DNA from: Rubrivivax albus
GTDB lineage: Bacteria > Pseudomonadota > Gammaproteobacteria > Burkholderiales > Burkholderiaceae_C
NCBI RefSeq assembly: GCF_004016515.1
Contig: NZ_SACT01000004.1
Location: 62,001-126,000 of the forward strand
Reading direction: 5' to 3'
Length of the DNA stretch: 64,000 nt
Part shown: in pieces, positions 11,172 to 19,883 of the stretch
Numbering within the stretch: position 1 is the stretch's first letter
Layout of the letters: each line of letters starts with the position of its first letter
Translations under genes and position numbers: made by a program
Notes under the pieces: generated by a model
The model's input: the letters and a program-made list of their open reading frames with translations, nothing else
Database searches by the model: none
What the model was told of the DNA's origin: nothing

Positions 11172-12376
11172 ATCACGTACCCACTGCCGAATCGGTCTGG
11201 GACCTCGTCGTCGTCGGTGGCGGCCCGGCGGGCGCCACCGCAGCGCACGACGCGGCTCGCCAGGGCCTGAGCGTGCTGCTGCTGGACCGCGACGGCCGCA
11301 TCAAGCCCTGTGGCGGCGCCATCCCACCGCGGCTGATCCGCGACTTCGACATCCCGGAATCGCTGCTGGTGGCGCATGCGCGCTGCGCCCGCATGATCTC
11401 CCCAGCGGACCAGAAGGTGGACATCCCGATCGAGAACGGCTTCGTCGGCCTGGTGGACCGCGAGGTCTTCGACGAGTGGCTGCGCGTGCGCGCGGCCGAT
11501 GCGGGCGCGGTGCGCCGACGCGGCCTGTTCCGACAGATCGACAGCCCCGAGAACGGCCCCTGCACGCTGCAGGCCGAGGACCCGGAAAGCGGCGCGCCCT
11601 TCACGCTGCGCGCGCGCAGCGTCATTGGCGCCGATGGCGCCCGCTCGGCGGTGGCGCAGCAGACGGTGCGCGGGGCCGACCGCGGCAAGTTCGTCTTCGC
11701 CTACCACGAGATCATCCAGACCCCTGCGCCCGATAGCGCCGGCGCCGACGTCGATCCGTCGCGCTGCGACGTCTACTACCGTGGCAGCCTCTCGCCCGAC
11801 TTCTACGGCTGGGTGTTCCCGCACGGGCCGACGATGAGCGTGGGCACTGGCAGCGCCGACAAGGGCTTTTCGCTGCGCTCGGCCGTCGGCCGCCTGCGCG
11901 ATGCCGCCGGCCTGGCCGACGCGCGCACGATCCGGCGCGAAGGCGCGCCCATCCCGCTCAAGCCGCTGCCGCGATGGGACGATGGCCGGCACGTCGTGCT
12001 GGCCGGTGACGCCGCCGGCGTCGTGGCGCCGGCCTCCGGCGAAGGCATCTACTACGCCATGCTCGGCGGCCGGCTGGCGGCCGAGGCGGCGGTGGCCTAC
12101 GTGCGCAGCGGCGATGCGCGCGCCCTCAAGCAGGCGCGCAAGCGCTTCATGCGCGAGCATGGCCGCGTGTTCTGGGTGCTGGGCGTGATGCAGTGGTTCT
12201 GGTACCGCAGCGACCGTCTGCGCGAACGCTTCGTCAGCATCTGCCGCGACAAGGATGTGCAGCAGCTCACCTTCGACGCCTACATGAACAAGCGCCTGGT
12301 GCGGCGCAAGCCGATGGCCCACCTGCGCATCTTCGCCAAGGACGTGGCGCACCTGCTGGGGCTGGCGCGCGTCTGA
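11168..12376 (+). CDS. bchP: Geranylgeranyl diphosphate/bacteriochlorophyll reductase
   Basis: A 402-residue FAD-dependent reductase that saturates the geranylgeranyl tail to phytyl in bacteriochlorophyll a. The N-terminal dinucleotide fold VVVGGGPAGATAA (15-27), the KPCGGAIPPRLI motif and the second FAD motif VLAGDAAGVVAPASGEGI are all present. The ATG overlaps the stop of the PucC-like gene (ATGA). It is the last pigment gene on this side: the next gene is on the opposite strand only 24 bp away, and no idi gene follows, unlike Rhodobacter. Confidence 0.95.
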   Translation: MNHVPTAESVWDLVVVGGGPAGATAAHDAARQGLSVLLLDRDGRIKPCGGAIPPRLIRDFDIPESLLVAHARCARMISPADQKVDIPIENGFVGLVDREVFDEWLRVRAADAGAVRRRGLFRQIDSPENGPCTLQAEDPESGAPFTLRARSVIGADGARSAVAQQTVRGADRGKFVFAYHEIIQTPAPDSAGADVDPSRCDVYYRGSLSPDFYGWVFPHGPTMSVGTGSADKGFSLRSAVGRLRDAAGLADARTIRREGAPIPLKPLPRWDDGRHVVLAGDAAGVVAPASGEGIYYAMLGGRLAAEAAVAYVRSGDARALKQARKRFMREHGRVFWVLGVMQWFWYRSDRLRERFVSICRDKDVQQLTFDAYMNKRLVRRKPMAHLRIFAKDVAHLLGLARV

Positions 12377-12400
12377 TCGGCCGGGCCGGACGCGCGGCGC

Positions 12401-13282
12401 TCAGCTGCGCCGCGGGCGGATCATCGTCTGCGCGTAGCCGAAGCGTTCGCCGAGCGCCTGCAGCAGGTGCATCAGCCGCGCCTGCAGCTTGGCGAAGCCG
12501 TCGTGCTTCTCCAGCGTCTGCGTGTCCATGTACAGACGCTGGTTGATCTCCAGCTGCAGGCTGTGGCGGCCGGCCGGCGGGTCGCTGTAGGCGGCCACCA
12601 GTTCCACGCCCTTGAACGGGTGGTTCAGCGCCACCTCGTAACCCTCCCCTCGCAGGAACTCGGCGACGAAATTCGTGAACGCCGGTTCGCAGGTGCTGCC
12701 GTCGCGGTCGCCGAGCACGAAGTCCGGCCGCGGCTTGCCATCGACGCCATCGAACTCGACCGAGGTCATCGGTCCCATCGAATGGCAGTTCAGGTGGTAG
12801 ACCACGCCGAAACGCGTGTGCGCGTTGGCCAGCAGTTCCCACAGCGTGTCGTGGTAGGGCCGGTGGTAACGCTCGATGCGCGCGAGCACTTCCTTGACGC
12901 TGAGTGCGCGGTCGTAGATCGGCCGGCCGTCCTTCAGCGTGCGCCAGACCAGGGCCTTGCCCAGCGCGGCCTTGCCGCTGTCCACCGTGGGGTGCGGCCA
13001 GGGCTCGGCCATCAGCCGCGGGTCGATGTCGGCCACGTGGCGGTTGACGTCGATGTAGGTGCGCGCGAACTGCGCCGCCAGCAGCGGGATGCCCATCTTC
13101 GACGCCGGCAGGAAGAGCTCGTCGACGAAGCAGTCCTCGCCGTCGCGCAGCGCGCGCGGCTCGACGGCCGGGCGGAAGTCGGCGGGCACCCGGAAACCGC
13201 TGTGCGGTGAATCGAGCACGATCGGGAAGGCCGGCGCCTCGGGCGGGCGCGGGCCGTGCAGGGCAAGCACGTGGGGGTCCAA
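12401..13282 (-). CDS. N-formylglutamate amidohydrolase-like enzyme
   Basis: A 293-residue protein of the N-formylglutamate amidohydrolase (HutG type) family, zinc enzymes that release formate or cleave related N-acyl amino acids. Characteristic pieces are VLDSPHSGFRVPADF near the N-terminus, YIDVNRHVADID in the middle, YHLNCHSM as a metal-site motif and ALNHPFKGVELV later. The proposed start is TTG at 13282, with GGAG 7 nt upstream; no ATG is available at a suitable place. No hut genes are nearby, so the histidine-pathway role is unproven. A link with the neighbouring amine oxidase in small-molecule catabolism is possible. Confidence 0.8.
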   Translation of the reverse strand: MDPHVLALHGPRPPEAPAFPIVLDSPHSGFRVPADFRPAVEPRALRDGEDCFVDELFLPASKMGIPLLAAQFARTYIDVNRHVADIDPRLMAEPWPHPTVDSGKAALGKALVWRTLKDGRPIYDRALSVKEVLARIERYHRPYHDTLWELLANAHTRFGVVYHLNCHSMGPMTSVEFDGVDGKPRPDFVLGDRDGSTCEPAFTNFVAEFLRGEGYEVALNHPFKGVELVAAYSDPPAGRHSLQLEINQRLYMDTQTLEKHDGFAKLQARLMHLLQALGERFGYAQTMIRPRRS

Positions 13283-13350
13283 GGCGGTGCTCCGGTGGTC
13301 GGCAGTCTCCAGTGCATTATCGTGGCCGCACCTCCGCCTCGGACCCCCCG

Positions 13351-14634
13351 ATGACCCTGCCGGCCCACGCCCCCTCGTACTACGCGCACAGTGCCAACCC
13401 AGCGCCGGCGCGCCTGCCGTTGCAGGGCAGCACGCAGGCCGATGTCTGCATCGTCGGTGCCGGCTACACGGGCCTGTCCACCGGCCTGGCACTGGCCGAG
13501 GCGGGGTTGAGCGTGGTGGTGCTGGAGGCCGCGCAGGTGGGCTGGGGGGCGTCCGGCCGCAACGGCGGGCAGATCGTGCACAGCTTTTCGCGTGACCTCG
13601 ACGTCATCGAGGCGGCCTACGGCCGGGAGACCGCCGAACCGCTGGGGCGCATGATGTTCGAGGGCGCGGCCATCATCCGCGAGCGGGTGGCGAAGTACGG
13701 CATCGCCTGCGACCTGAAGGACGGCGGCGCCTACACGGCGATCGGCGGCCACAAGATCCGGCAACTCGCCGAGCACCAGGCACTGTGGCAACGCTGGGGC
13801 CATCCGGGCCTGCAGCTCTACGACACCCAGGCCGACGTGCGCCGCTTCGTCGCCACCGACCGCTACAGCGCGCTGCTGTTCGACCCCACCGGCGGCCACA
13901 TCCACCCGCTGAACCTGGCGCTGGGCGAAGCGGCTGCGCTGGAGTCGCTGGGCGGGCGCATCCACGAAGGCTCGGCCGTCGTGCGCATCGAGCGCGGCGA
14001 CCCGGCCGTGGTGCACACGGCACAGGGCCAGGTGAAGGCGCGCTGGGTGGTGCTGGCAGGCAACGCCTACCTGGGCGGGCTGGAGCCGGCGCTGGCCGCC
14101 AAGAGCATGCCCTGCGGCACGCAGGTGGTCGCCACCGAACCGCTCGGCGCGCGGGCGGCCGAGCTGATCCCGTCGGACTGCTGCGTGGAGGACAACAACT
14201 TCCTGCTCGACTACTTCCGCCTGTCGGCCGACGGCCGGCTGCTCTACGGCGGGGGCGTGATCTACGGCGCGCGCGATCCGGCGCGCGTGGAGGCCCTGGT
14301 GCGGCCCAAGCTGCTGAAGACCTTTCCGCAGCTGGCCGACGTGAGCATCGACTTCGGCTGGACGGGCAACTTCCTGCTCACGCTCTCGCGCCTGCCGCAG
14401 GTGGGGCGGCTGGCCGACAACCTCTACTACGCCCAGGGCTGTTCGGGTCACGGCGTGACCTACACGCACCTGATCGGGCGCGTGCTGGGCGAGGCCATCC
14501 GCGGCCAGGCGGAGCGTTTCGACGCCTTCGCGCGGCTGCCGCACCACCCGTTTCCGGGCGGCCGGCTGCTGCGCGTGCCGCTGACGGCACTGGGCGCGCT
14601 CTGGTACGACCTGCGCGACCGGCTCGGCGTCTGA
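13351..14634 (+). CDS. FAD-dependent amine oxidase, PuuB-like
   Basis: A 427-residue DAO-family flavoprotein resembling gamma-glutamylputrescine oxidase. It has the N-terminal FAD motif DVCIVGAGYTGLSTGLALAE (about 31-50), a following GWGASGRNGGQI typical of PuuB and related oxidases, and a C-terminal YYAQGCSGHGVTYTHLIG that closes the flavin site. Divergent from the amidohydrolase gene, with start codons about 70 bp apart and a shared promoter region. Substrate could be gamma-glutamylputrescine or another amine; no other puu genes are nearby. Confidence 0.82.
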   Translation: MTLPAHAPSYYAHSANPAPARLPLQGSTQADVCIVGAGYTGLSTGLALAEAGLSVVVLEAAQVGWGASGRNGGQIVHSFSRDLDVIEAAYGRETAEPLGRMMFEGAAIIRERVAKYGIACDLKDGGAYTAIGGHKIRQLAEHQALWQRWGHPGLQLYDTQADVRRFVATDRYSALLFDPTGGHIHPLNLALGEAAALESLGGRIHEGSAVVRIERGDPAVVHTAQGQVKARWVVLAGNAYLGGLEPALAAKSMPCGTQVVATEPLGARAAELIPSDCCVEDNNFLLDYFRLSADGRLLYGGGVIYGARDPARVEALVRPKLLKTFPQLADVSIDFGWTGNFLLTLSRLPQVGRLADNLYYAQGCSGHGVTYTHLIGRVLGEAIRGQAERFDAFARLPHHPFPGGRLLRVPLTALGALWYDLRDRLGV

Positions 14635-14700
14635 CGACGCGTTCGACGGCGTGACGCGTCGGCTTGCCCCTGCCGGGAATGGGCGGCTGGCCGCGCGCGT

Positions 14701-15213
14701 ATGCTGAAAACCATGACGCGCTCACTCTCGATGTTGCCGGTGCTGCTGACCGCCCTGCTGTCGGCCTGCGCCGGCCCCGGGCTGACGCCGCTGCAAGGCG
14801 GGATCAGCGAAGCCGACCTCACCCAACGCTGGGGCGCGCCCACCGGGCGCTACGCGCTGGACGCGGGCACGCGGCTGGAGTACGCCCTCGGCCCGGCCGG
14901 CCGCGAGACCTGGATGGTGGACCTCGACGCCCAGGGCCGGGTGGCCGTGTGGCGCCAGGTGCTGGACTGGCGGAATCTGGAGCGCGTGCAGGGCAGCCTG
15001 CCGGGCATGACCACCGACGAACTGCTGCGCACCCTGGGCCGCGCCAGCCACGTACGAAGTGGCGGACGGCAGGGCGGGCAAGTGTGGTCCTGGCGCCATG
15101 ACTCGCCGTTCTGCCTGTGGTTCCAGGCCTCGATCGGCGACGATGGGCGGGTGAATGATGCGTCCTTCGCACCCGACCCGGAGTGCGACGCGAAGGACGA
15201 CTACGATCAGTGA
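14701..15213 (+). CDS. Small lipoprotein
   Basis: A 170-residue exported lipoprotein with a lipobox LLSAC near residues 19-23, then a soluble domain containing LTQRWGAPTGRYALDAGTRL, which resembles the small outer-membrane SmpA/BamE-like repeat fold seen in many uncharacterised proteobacterial lipoproteins. ATG at 14713 (second Met) is an alternative start and would still leave a complete signal peptide. Function unknown. It directly abuts the ArsC/YffB gene and probably shares its transcript. Confidence 0.72.
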   Translation: MLKTMTRSLSMLPVLLTALLSACAGPGLTPLQGGISEADLTQRWGAPTGRYALDAGTRLEYALGPAGRETWMVDLDAQGRVAVWRQVLDWRNLERVQGSLPGMTTDELLRTLGRASHVRSGGRQGGQVWSWRHDSPFCLWFQASIGDDGRVNDASFAPDPECDAKDDYDQ

Positions 15214-15576
15214 ATGACCCGCGTCACCCTCTACGGCATCCCCAACTGCGACACCGTCAAGCGTGCCCGCGCCTGGCTGGCGGACCACGGCATCGACGCC
15301 GCCTTCCATGACTTCAAGAAGGCCGGCGTGCCGGCCGATCCGCTCGACGCCTGGCTCGACACCCTGGGCTGGGAGGCGCTGCTCAACCGCAAGGGCACCA
15401 CGTGGCGCAGGCTCGACGACGCCACGCGGGACGCGGTGGTGGACCGTGCCTCGGCGCGCGCGCTGATGCTGGCCCAGCCCAGCGTGATCAAGCGGCCGGT
15501 CGTGGCCTGGGGGTCGGTGACGACGGTGGGCTTCGATCCGGCGTCGTGGCCGCCGGCGGCGACGCTTCGGCGCTGA
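15214..15576 (+). CDS. ArsC/Spx-family protein, YffB-like
   Basis: A 120-residue thioredoxin-fold protein of the arsenate reductase/YffB family. Cys12 in GIPNCDTVKRARAWL is the family's active cysteine; NRKGTTWRRL and MLAQPSVIKRPVV are the other typical blocks. The single N-terminal cysteine and the absence of further redox cysteines fit the YffB subgroup, whose role is uncertain, better than a true arsenate reductase. No ars genes are nearby. The last 89 bp overlap the 3' end of the convergent GGDEF gene. Confidence 0.85.
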   Translation: MTRVTLYGIPNCDTVKRARAWLADHGIDAAFHDFKKAGVPADPLDAWLDTLGWEALLNRKGTTWRRLDDATRDAVVDRASARALMLAQPSVIKRPVVAWGSVTTVGFDPASWPPAATLRR

Positions 15577-17482
15577 GTTCCTCGTCCGCCCTGACCACCT
15601 CCACCCGGTTGCGGCCACGCGCCTTGGCCAGGTAGAGCGCGCGGTCGGCACGGCGCAGCAGGGCGCTGATGTCGTCACCCGCTTGGCCCAGCGTCAGGCC
15701 CACGCTGGTGGTGACGTGGCCTTCAGGCACCACGGCGCCCAGGTCCAGCGCGGCCACCGCAGCGCGGATGCGCTCGGCCACGGCGCAGGCGCCGGCTTCG
15801 TCCACGCCGGGCAGCACGAGCACGAACTCCTCGCCGCCCAGGCGGCCGGCGGCGGCCGGGGGCGCACCTTCGGCGCGCAGCACCTCGGCGGCGGCCCGCA
15901 GCACCGCGTCGCCCGCCGGGTGGCCGTGGCTGTCGTTGATGCGCTTGAAGTGGTCGAGGTCGATGATCAGCAGCGCGCTGCGGGTGCCGCGGGCGAGCAT
16001 CGCGTCCAGCCGCGCCAGCACGTCGCGCCGGTTCGGCAGGCCGGTCAGCTCGTCGGTGTGGGCCAGCCGCTGCATGGCCCGGCCCACGCGCCGCAGCCGC
16101 CAGGCCAGCCCGGCCAGCAGCGCGGCCGCGATGACGCCGACGACGATGGCGCCGTTGCGCAGCTGCCCGGCCAGGCGCTCCTGCGCCAGCGCATGCGCCG
16201 TGGCGTCCTGTTCGCGCTGCAGCAGGCGCAGGTGCTGTGCCTCGCTGCTGCGGTCCACCTGCAGCTTCAGCGCGGCGAACCGCTCGTCCACCTGGCGCTG
16301 CAGCAGGCCGTCCGACAGGCGCTTGAAGGCCTCCAGCTGCGCATAGGCCTCGCGCCACTGGCCCTGTGCCGCGTGCAGCGCCGCCAGCGCATCGTGCGCC
16401 TGGGCCCGCTCGCGCGCCGACTCGGCCTGTTCGAAGATGCGCAGGGCCTCCAGCAGAGCCTGCCTGGCGTCGGCCGTCCGTCCCAGGCTGCGCAGCGCCA
16501 CGCCGCGCTGCAGCAGGATCTGACCGCGCAGCCTTTCGTCGGCCACGCCGCGCTGCAGGGTTTCGGCCGCGTCCAGGTGTTGCAAGGCCGACGCGGGGTT
16601 GCCGCGCGCGTTGGCCAGCGCCGCCAGGCCGCGCAGGCCATAGGCCTCACCACGCGCGTAGCGCAGTTCGCGCGCCAGCGCCAGGGTCTGGTGGAAGGCC
16701 TCGTCGGCCGCCGGCCAGTCGGCCAGCTGCTCGTTCACGCGCCCCAGGTTGTGCCAGGTCACCACCAGCTCGCGCTTGAGGCCGGTGCGCTGCTGTTCCT
16801 GCAGCGTCATGCGGTAGTAGCGGCGCGCCTGCTCGGCGTCGCCCATGCGGTTGTAGACGGTGGCGATGCTGTTCTGCGTGGTCGTGCGCATCTCCACCTT
16901 CCCAAGGCGGTCGAACAGCGTGGCGGCGCGGTCGAGGTCGGTCAGTCCGCCGGAGAACTCCCCGCGCACCCCTCGCAGGTAGCCCCGCTGGTACAGCGCC
17001 TCGGCCAGTGCGGCGTCGTCCTGCGCCCGCTCGGCGGCGGCCACCGCCAGTTCGAACAGCCTCAGCGCGGCAGCACCCTGGCCGGCCAGGTTTTCCAGTT
17101 CACCTTCGCAGTTGTAGGCCCGAGCGGAGAGGGCTCGCTGGCGCACCTGCGGCAGCAGCGCCCGCGCCTGGGCCAGCCGGTCCCGCGCTGCGGCGCTGTC
17201 GCGTTCCGACAGGTGTTCGCACAGCAGCAGCAGGGCGCGAACGCGCAGGTCCGCATCGCCCTGGTCGCCCAGGCTCGCCAGCGCCTGCTGCGCCAGCCGG
17301 GCCGACAGCGCCGGGTCCATCCGCACCTGCGTCTCGGCGCGATCGAGCGTGGCCGCCGCGTCGTTGGCCGATGCGGGCAGCCATGGCCACGCCACGCCCA
17401 GGCCGAGCCCGGCCAGGCGCAGCACGACGATGCTCAGGGCCGCGAACCGGCGCGCCCCGCGGGTGATGGAGGATCGATGCAT
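15488..17482 (-). CDS. Membrane diguanylate cyclase with periplasmic TPR domain
   Basis: A 664-residue predicted c-di-GMP synthase. A signal sequence (about 10-40) is followed by a long alpha-helical TPR-like region (about 45-400), a coiled segment, one membrane helix at 442-462 and a GGDEF domain (about 471-635) with active-site GGEEF at 549-553. No RxxD inhibitory site precedes the motif. The Pro/Ala/Ser-rich tail is encoded within the overlap with the convergent ArsC/YffB gene. The start overlaps the 3' end of the alkC-like gene by 49 bp, so the two are likely co-transcribed. Confidence 0.88.
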   Translation of the reverse strand: MHRSSITRGARRFAALSIVVLRLAGLGLGVAWPWLPASANDAAATLDRAETQVRMDPALSARLAQQALASLGDQGDADLRVRALLLLCEHLSERDSAAARDRLAQARALLPQVRQRALSARAYNCEGELENLAGQGAAALRLFELAVAAAERAQDDAALAEALYQRGYLRGVRGEFSGGLTDLDRAATLFDRLGKVEMRTTTQNSIATVYNRMGDAEQARRYYRMTLQEQQRTGLKRELVVTWHNLGRVNEQLADWPAADEAFHQTLALARELRYARGEAYGLRGLAALANARGNPASALQHLDAAETLQRGVADERLRGQILLQRGVALRSLGRTADARQALLEALRIFEQAESARERAQAHDALAALHAAQGQWREAYAQLEAFKRLSDGLLQRQVDERFAALKLQVDRSSEAQHLRLLQREQDATAHALAQERLAGQLRNGAIVVGVIAAALLAGLAWRLRRVGRAMQRLAHTDELTGLPNRRDVLARLDAMLARGTRSALLIIDLDHFKRINDSHGHPAGDAVLRAAAEVLRAEGAPPAAAGRLGGEEFVLVLPGVDEAGACAVAERIRAAVAALDLGAVVPEGHVTTSVGLTLGQAGDDISALLRRADRALYLAKARGRNRVEVVRADEELSAEASPPAATTPDRSPPSSPTPRPRPAA

Positions 17483-18618
17483 TCGATCTCGAGTTCGAAC
17501 TCGGCATGCGCCACCACCTGGCCGTTGAGGCGCAGATCCAGGGCGTGCCGGCCCCGATGGTAGCGCCGTGTCGTCACCACCTTCAGCGGGTGCCGGCGCT
17601 CGAGCACGCGGGTCTCTCCCGGAGCCAGGGTCAGCGTCCAGCCCTTGAAGACCTTGGGCCGACGTGACCCGTCGGCCTTCACGTGGTGCACGGCGTAGTC
17701 CACCACCAGGGCCTGTGGCCGCTTTGCGGTGGACGCCAAGGTCAGGCTGAACGGCAGGTGTTCACCCAGCCGGCAGTGCGTGGCGCCCAGGCGCAGCGCG
17801 GCCCGGCCCTTGAACGCATGGCCTAGGCCCCAGGCGGCCAGCATGCCGGGGTGTCCTGCCTTGACCAGGCTGCGGCTGGCGTGGCGCAGCAGCGCCAGCC
17901 GCGCCGCCGATGCGCCTGGCCGGTGCCGCGTCACCCAGTCGACCACCACGTCCGGGTGGTCCTTGGCAATGTCGTTGAGGTGGTTGGCCACGCTGCGGCG
18001 CACGTACTCGCTGGGGTCGTCCTGCAGCGCGGCCAGCAGCGGCAGCGTCGGCGCGGGGTCCTCCACCAGCGCCTGCAGACGAATGCCCCAGGGCAGGCGC
18101 GGGCGGCTGCCTTCGCTGACCAGGCGGCGCACGTGGGCGCTGGGGTCGCTGGTCCAGCGCTGCAGGGTGGCGAACACGGTGTCGGGCGCCTGCACGATGA
18201 AGGGCCGGATCGCGAACTCGGCGCTGAAGCGCTGCGTGACGGCGTGCAGCGCCTGCAGCGCCCTGGGCACGTCGTGCCCGCCGCGGCGGGCCACGAACTC
18301 GCCCACCGGCCACAGCGCCCAGCCTTCCAGGCCGTCGCGGCAGGGGTCGTCGCTGCCCAGGCGGTCGCCCGGCCAGGGCGGAGCCAAGGCGGCCTCCAGC
18401 ACGCCGCAGGCGCGGTCGAAGTCGGCCGGCAGCGTGGTTTCCAGCGCGCTGGCGATCTGCATCGCACGCGCCTTCATCTCCAGGTCTTCCAGACCGGCGA
18501 TGGCGAGGGCCGTGAAACCCGGCGCGTCGAAACGACGGTGCGCCCGCTGCAGGTGCTGCGCCATGCGCATCACCAGGGCCGGGTTGAGCAGGTTCTTGAA
18601 CGGTTCCACGGCGCTCAC
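17434..18618 (-). CDS. AlkC-like DNA alkylation repair glycosylase
   Basis: A 394-residue HEAT-repeat DNA glycosylase of the AlkC/AlkD superfamily, expected to remove N3-alkylated adenines. Residues 1 to about 265 are helical repeats including DDPSEYVRRSVANHLNDIAK, a typical AlkC signature. Residues from about 275 on look like a beta-rich Ig-like domain (LVVDYAVHHVKADGSRRPKV), as described for AlkC subtypes. The start is GTG at 18618, overlapping the P450 stop as GTGA. P450, alkC and the GGDEF gene form one minus-strand run. Confidence 0.8.
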   Translation of the reverse strand: MSAVEPFKNLLNPALVMRMAQHLQRAHRRFDAPGFTALAIAGLEDLEMKARAMQIASALETTLPADFDRACGVLEAALAPPWPGDRLGSDDPCRDGLEGWALWPVGEFVARRGGHDVPRALQALHAVTQRFSAEFAIRPFIVQAPDTVFATLQRWTSDPSAHVRRLVSEGSRPRLPWGIRLQALVEDPAPTLPLLAALQDDPSEYVRRSVANHLNDIAKDHPDVVVDWVTRHRPGASAARLALLRHASRSLVKAGHPGMLAAWGLGHAFKGRAALRLGATHCRLGEHLPFSLTLASTAKRPQALVVDYAVHHVKADGSRRPKVFKGWTLTLAPGETRVLERRHPLKVVTTRRYHRGRHALDLRLNGQVVAHAEFELEIECIDPPSPAGRAGSRP

Positions 18619-19844
18619 CCCAGGCGGACCGGGAGCCGCGAGAAGCCGCGGAAGCGCAGCCGCCGGTCGCGCACCGGCTCGCCATCCGGCGCCAGCCGCG
18701 GGAAGCGCTGGAACAGCCGGCCGAGTGCGATGCGTGCCTCCATGCGCGCCACGTTCATGCCCGAGCAGGCGTGCGCACCCTGGCCGAAGGCGAGGTGGTG
18801 GTTGGGGCTGCGGGTGATGTCCAGCCGGTCCGGGTCGGCGAACACGGCCGGGTCGCGGTTGGCCGCGCCGATGGCCAGGTGCACGAAGGTACCCGCTGGC
18901 AGCGTGGTGCCCGACGGCAGCGGCACGGCCTCCGTGGTCAGCCGGTTGTTGATCTGGATCGGGCTTTCCAGCCGCAACAGTTCCTCCACCGCCGGGTTGA
19001 TCAGCGCCGGCTCGGCCAGCAGACGTGCGAGCTGGTCGCGGTGCGTCATCAGCAGCAAGGCGCCGTTGCCGATCAGGTTGGTCGTCGTCTCGTGGCCGGC
19101 GTTGAGCAGGAAGATGCAGTTGTGCATCAGCTCGGCTTCGTCGAGTGCACCCTCGGCGTCGCCGAGCATCAGCCGGGTGAGCACGTCCACCTCCGGGTCC
19201 CCGGGTTGGGCGCGGCGTTCGGCCACCAGCATGCGCAGGTAGTCCAGGAACTCGGTGACCGCCGCATTGCCCGCGGCCTGCACGGCGGCCGACGGCGCCG
19301 GCTCCAGCGCCGACAGGATGGCCAGTGACCAGCCACGCAGCGGGCCGCGGTCGCCGCGCGGAATGGCCAGCAGGTTGCCGATCACCTCCACCGGGATCTG
19401 CGCGGCGAAGTGCGCGATCAGGTCGGGCGCGGGCTCGCCGGCCAGCACGTCGAGCAGGTCGTCCACCAGCGCCTTCACGCCGGCCTCCATGCGCGCTATG
19501 GCGCGCTGGTTCAGCGCCCCCATCAGGATGCGCCGCACCCGCGTGTGGCGCGGCGGATCGTTGAACACCAGGCTGGTGGTGTGGTGCGCGTACAGCGGCG
19601 CGCCGGTGCCGAACACCGGTGCGAAGGCCTGCTGCTTGTCGCTGCTGACGGCGGCGCTGCGATAGACCGCCAGCACGTCGTCGTAGGCCGTCAGGTAGAC
19701 GCTGCGCTCGTCCAGCCGGTGCACCGGGGCGTGGCGTCGCAGGGCGGCCCAGAACGGCGCCGGGTGGTCGATGAACCCAGGCGGCGGGTTGGCCAGGCTG
19801 AAGTCGCGGGCCAGTGCCGCGCCCCTGTCGTCGGTGTCGTGCAT
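18615..19844 (-). CDS. Cytochrome P450
   Basis: A 409-residue soluble bacterial P450 monooxygenase. The I-helix oxygen motif AGHETT (249-254), the ExxR pair (Glu288, Arg291) and the heme loop FGQGAHACSG with thiolate Cys360 are all present. ATG at 19844 gives MHDTDDRGAALARDF, a normal length for class I bacterial P450s. No ferredoxin or reductase gene adjoins it, so redox partners must lie elsewhere. The substrate cannot be predicted. It is divergent from ribE across 39 bp and coupled to the alkC-like gene by a 4-nt overlap. Confidence 0.93.
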   Translation of the reverse strand: MHDTDDRGAALARDFSLANPPPGFIDHPAPFWAALRRHAPVHRLDERSVYLTAYDDVLAVYRSAAVSSDKQQAFAPVFGTGAPLYAHHTTSLVFNDPPRHTRVRRILMGALNQRAIARMEAGVKALVDDLLDVLAGEPAPDLIAHFAAQIPVEVIGNLLAIPRGDRGPLRGWSLAILSALEPAPSAAVQAAGNAAVTEFLDYLRMLVAERRAQPGDPEVDVLTRLMLGDAEGALDEAELMHNCIFLLNAGHETTTNLIGNGALLLMTHRDQLARLLAEPALINPAVEELLRLESPIQINNRLTTEAVPLPSGTTLPAGTFVHLAIGAANRDPAVFADPDRLDITRSPNHHLAFGQGAHACSGMNVARMEARIALGRLFQRFPRLAPDGEPVRDRRLRFRGFSRLPVRLG

Positions 19845-19883
19845 GCGGCAGTCTAGGCGCGGCCGGGCGCCTATCATCTCCGC

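Noticed and set aside
15214..15576. ArsC-like gene as an arsenic resistance determinant
   Set aside because: It has the YffB-type sequence and no arsR, arsB or acr3 nearby.
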